Source: Terracoccus luteus (GTDB taxonomy: Bacteria > Actinomycetota > Actinomycetes > Actinomycetales > Dermatophilaceae). Taken from it: a stretch of DNA of 64,000 nucleotides. Where the stretch lies: contig NZ_RBXT01000001.1 of assembly GCF_003635045.1 (NCBI RefSeq), positions 2,728,001 through 2,792,000 on the forward strand. Reading direction: 5' to 3'. The translations under genes and the position numbers were made by a program. Numbering within the stretch: position 1 is the first letter of the stretch; each line of letters opens with the position of its first letter. Shown in pieces: positions 63,111 through 64,000 of this stretch. Under the pieces are notes generated by a model. It was not told where the DNA came from and did no database searches. It saw only the letters and a list, made by a program, of their open reading frames with translations.

Positions 63111-64000
63111 GCCGCCACCTCCATCGAGACGAGACGCAGCAGCAGGTCGTCGGCCAGCCGCACGACCGGGCCCCGCCCACGGCTGCCCGGGGCCCGGCCG
63201 GCCACGAGGTCGTCGGCCGCACGGGGGTCGCGCGGCAGCACCCCCACGAGAGGCAGGTCGAGGTGGTCGACGACGGCGTCCTCGGCCTCGACGGTGAGCC
63301 GGTCGTCGCTGCGCAGCACGAGCCACGCCTCGGCCGGGCCGTCCGACCACGGGTCGACGACGCCCGACGGAGAGACCGAGCCCGCGGTGGTACCGCTCGC
63401 ACCAGAGCCCGCCGCCGCAGCGGTCAGGGCGTGCGGGTCGCCGAGCGCCGACCGCAGGCGCGGCACGGAGCGTGCCGCGGCGCTCAGCCCCGCGACATCG
63501 GCCCCCACGACGACGACGAGGGCGTCGACGAGACCTGCCACCGCCTCGAGCACGGCGGGGTCGCGCGGGAGGTCGAGCACGCAGACGTCGTGCGAGCGTG
63601 AGAGCCCGGTGACGACGTCGGGGACGATGTCGAGCCACGGGCGCGACACCGTCGGCTCCCCCGGGTGGGACGGACCGGCATCCCCGACGAAGCCCGCCGA
63701 GCGTCCGGTCGGACGTCTCGCTCGCGCCTCGCCCGCGTCGTCACGGCCACCCTCGGCGCCGCAAACCACCGGGTGCGCGAGCACCGTGACGCCCTCGGCC
63801 ACGGGCAACCGCGCCGCGAGCCGTCCGCCCTCGACGACGCCGGCGACGTCCGCGAGAGCGTCCCAGCGCCAGCCGGCCACCTCCTCGCAGCCGAGCAGCA
63901 CGTCGAGGCGGCCCGCGACGACGTCGAGGTCGACGGCCACGCACGAGCGGCGGGCCGCGGCCGCCCGGACGGCGACGGCTGCCGCGAGCAGGCTGGCTCC
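63107..64000 (-). CDS. Ssd/CpaE-like ParA-superfamily protein (partial, N-terminus outside window)
   Basis: At least 298 codons lie in the window and the frame remains open at the right edge. Near the edge, GASLLAAAVAVRAAAARRS looks like the end of a deviant Walker A (G-x-S-x-LAAAVA), followed by VAVDLDVVAGRLDVLLGCEE and DVCVLDLPRDPAVLEAVAGLVDAL, typical of MinD/CpaE proteins. In mycobacteria the corresponding gene, ssd (Rv3660c), starts the Tad locus. An N-terminal receiver-like region is expected beyond 64000. It probably localises the pilus machine. Confidence 0.88.
   Translation of the reverse strand, partial: GASLLAAAVAVRAAAARRSCVAVDLDVVAGRLDVLLGCEEVAGWRWDALADVAGVVEGGRLAARLPVAEGVTVLAHPVVCGAEGGRDDAGEARARRPTGRSAGFVGDAGPSHPGEPTVSRPWLDIVPDVVTGLSRSHDVCVLDLPRDPAVLEAVAGLVDALVVVVGADVAGLSAAARSVPRLRSALGDPHALTAAAAGSGASGTTAGSVSPSGVVDPWSDGPAEAWLVLRSDDRLTVEAEDAVVDHLDLPLVGVLPRDPRAADDLVAGRAPGSRGRGPVVRLADDLLLRLVSMEVAA

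Overview
The window is a stretch of very high-GC (roughly 72-74% by eye) actinobacterial chromosome, densely coding on both strands, with many ATGA/GTGA stop-start overlaps and many GTG starts. The lineage markers are a monomeric NADP isocitrate dehydrogenase, an actinobacterial topoisomerase I with a lysine-rich tail, a GlnX-GlnH-PknG locus, a mycobacterial-type ssd-tadA-tadB-tadC-flp-tadE locus and many leaderless-looking promoters. Together they suggest a member of the Micrococcales, perhaps the Intrasporangiaceae group. That placement is an inference. I saw no tRNA, rRNA, CRISPR array, IS element or phage gene.

Layout. 0-6 kb: a PucR regulator converging on methylmalonate-semialdehyde dehydrogenase, then icd behind a palindromic operator and a strong terminator. 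6-12 kb: an SCP2 protein, a PIG-L deacetylase, a GNAT enzyme and topA on the minus strand, then a DODA-type dioxygenase. 12.2-25.7 kb: a long plus-strand signalling operon of telA, a hypothetical gene, an AAA+ gene split by an in-frame TAG, glnX, glnH, a coiled-coil gene, pknG, a PP2C phosphatase, a VWA protein and a zinc-ribbon/FHA protein. 25.7-30.7 kb: small genes including soxR, MOSC, DUF899, PaiB-like, a yefM-yoeB toxin-antitoxin pair and a VOC-hxlR pair.

30.7-41.1 kb: a divergent carbohydrate locus. GH4 glycosidase and a DeoR repressor lie on the minus strand. A PfkB kinase, an ABC sugar importer without its ATPase, and a 1047-residue secreted PIG-L deacetylase lie on the plus strand. 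A small SapA-like secreted protein follows. 41.2-48.1 kb: a heterodimeric ABC exporter with its TetR regulator, an SDR, and a divergent NTF2-like/MerR pair with a textbook 19-bp-spacer promoter. 48.2-54.4 kb: an OFA-family transporter, a methyltransferase, a STAS protein and a DUF1998 helicase. 54.4-59.1 kb: a sulfate ABC operon (sbp-cysT-cysW-cysA) followed by an Rrf2 regulator. 59.3-64 kb: the Tad/Flp pilus locus, running off the right edge.

The most interesting signals are four. First, a nine-base word (CGGCATCCG or its complement) occurs about 35 times in 64 kb, often forcing unusual Ala-Ser codons, and it forms the arms of one terminator; this resembles DNA-uptake words in a genome that also has an Flp pilus locus. 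Second, the enlarged PknG module has paired zinc ribbons in three successive proteins. Third, the AAA+ gene is interrupted by one stop codon. Fourth, a recurrent -10 box lies exactly six bases before the start codon of seven genes, implying leaderless mRNAs.
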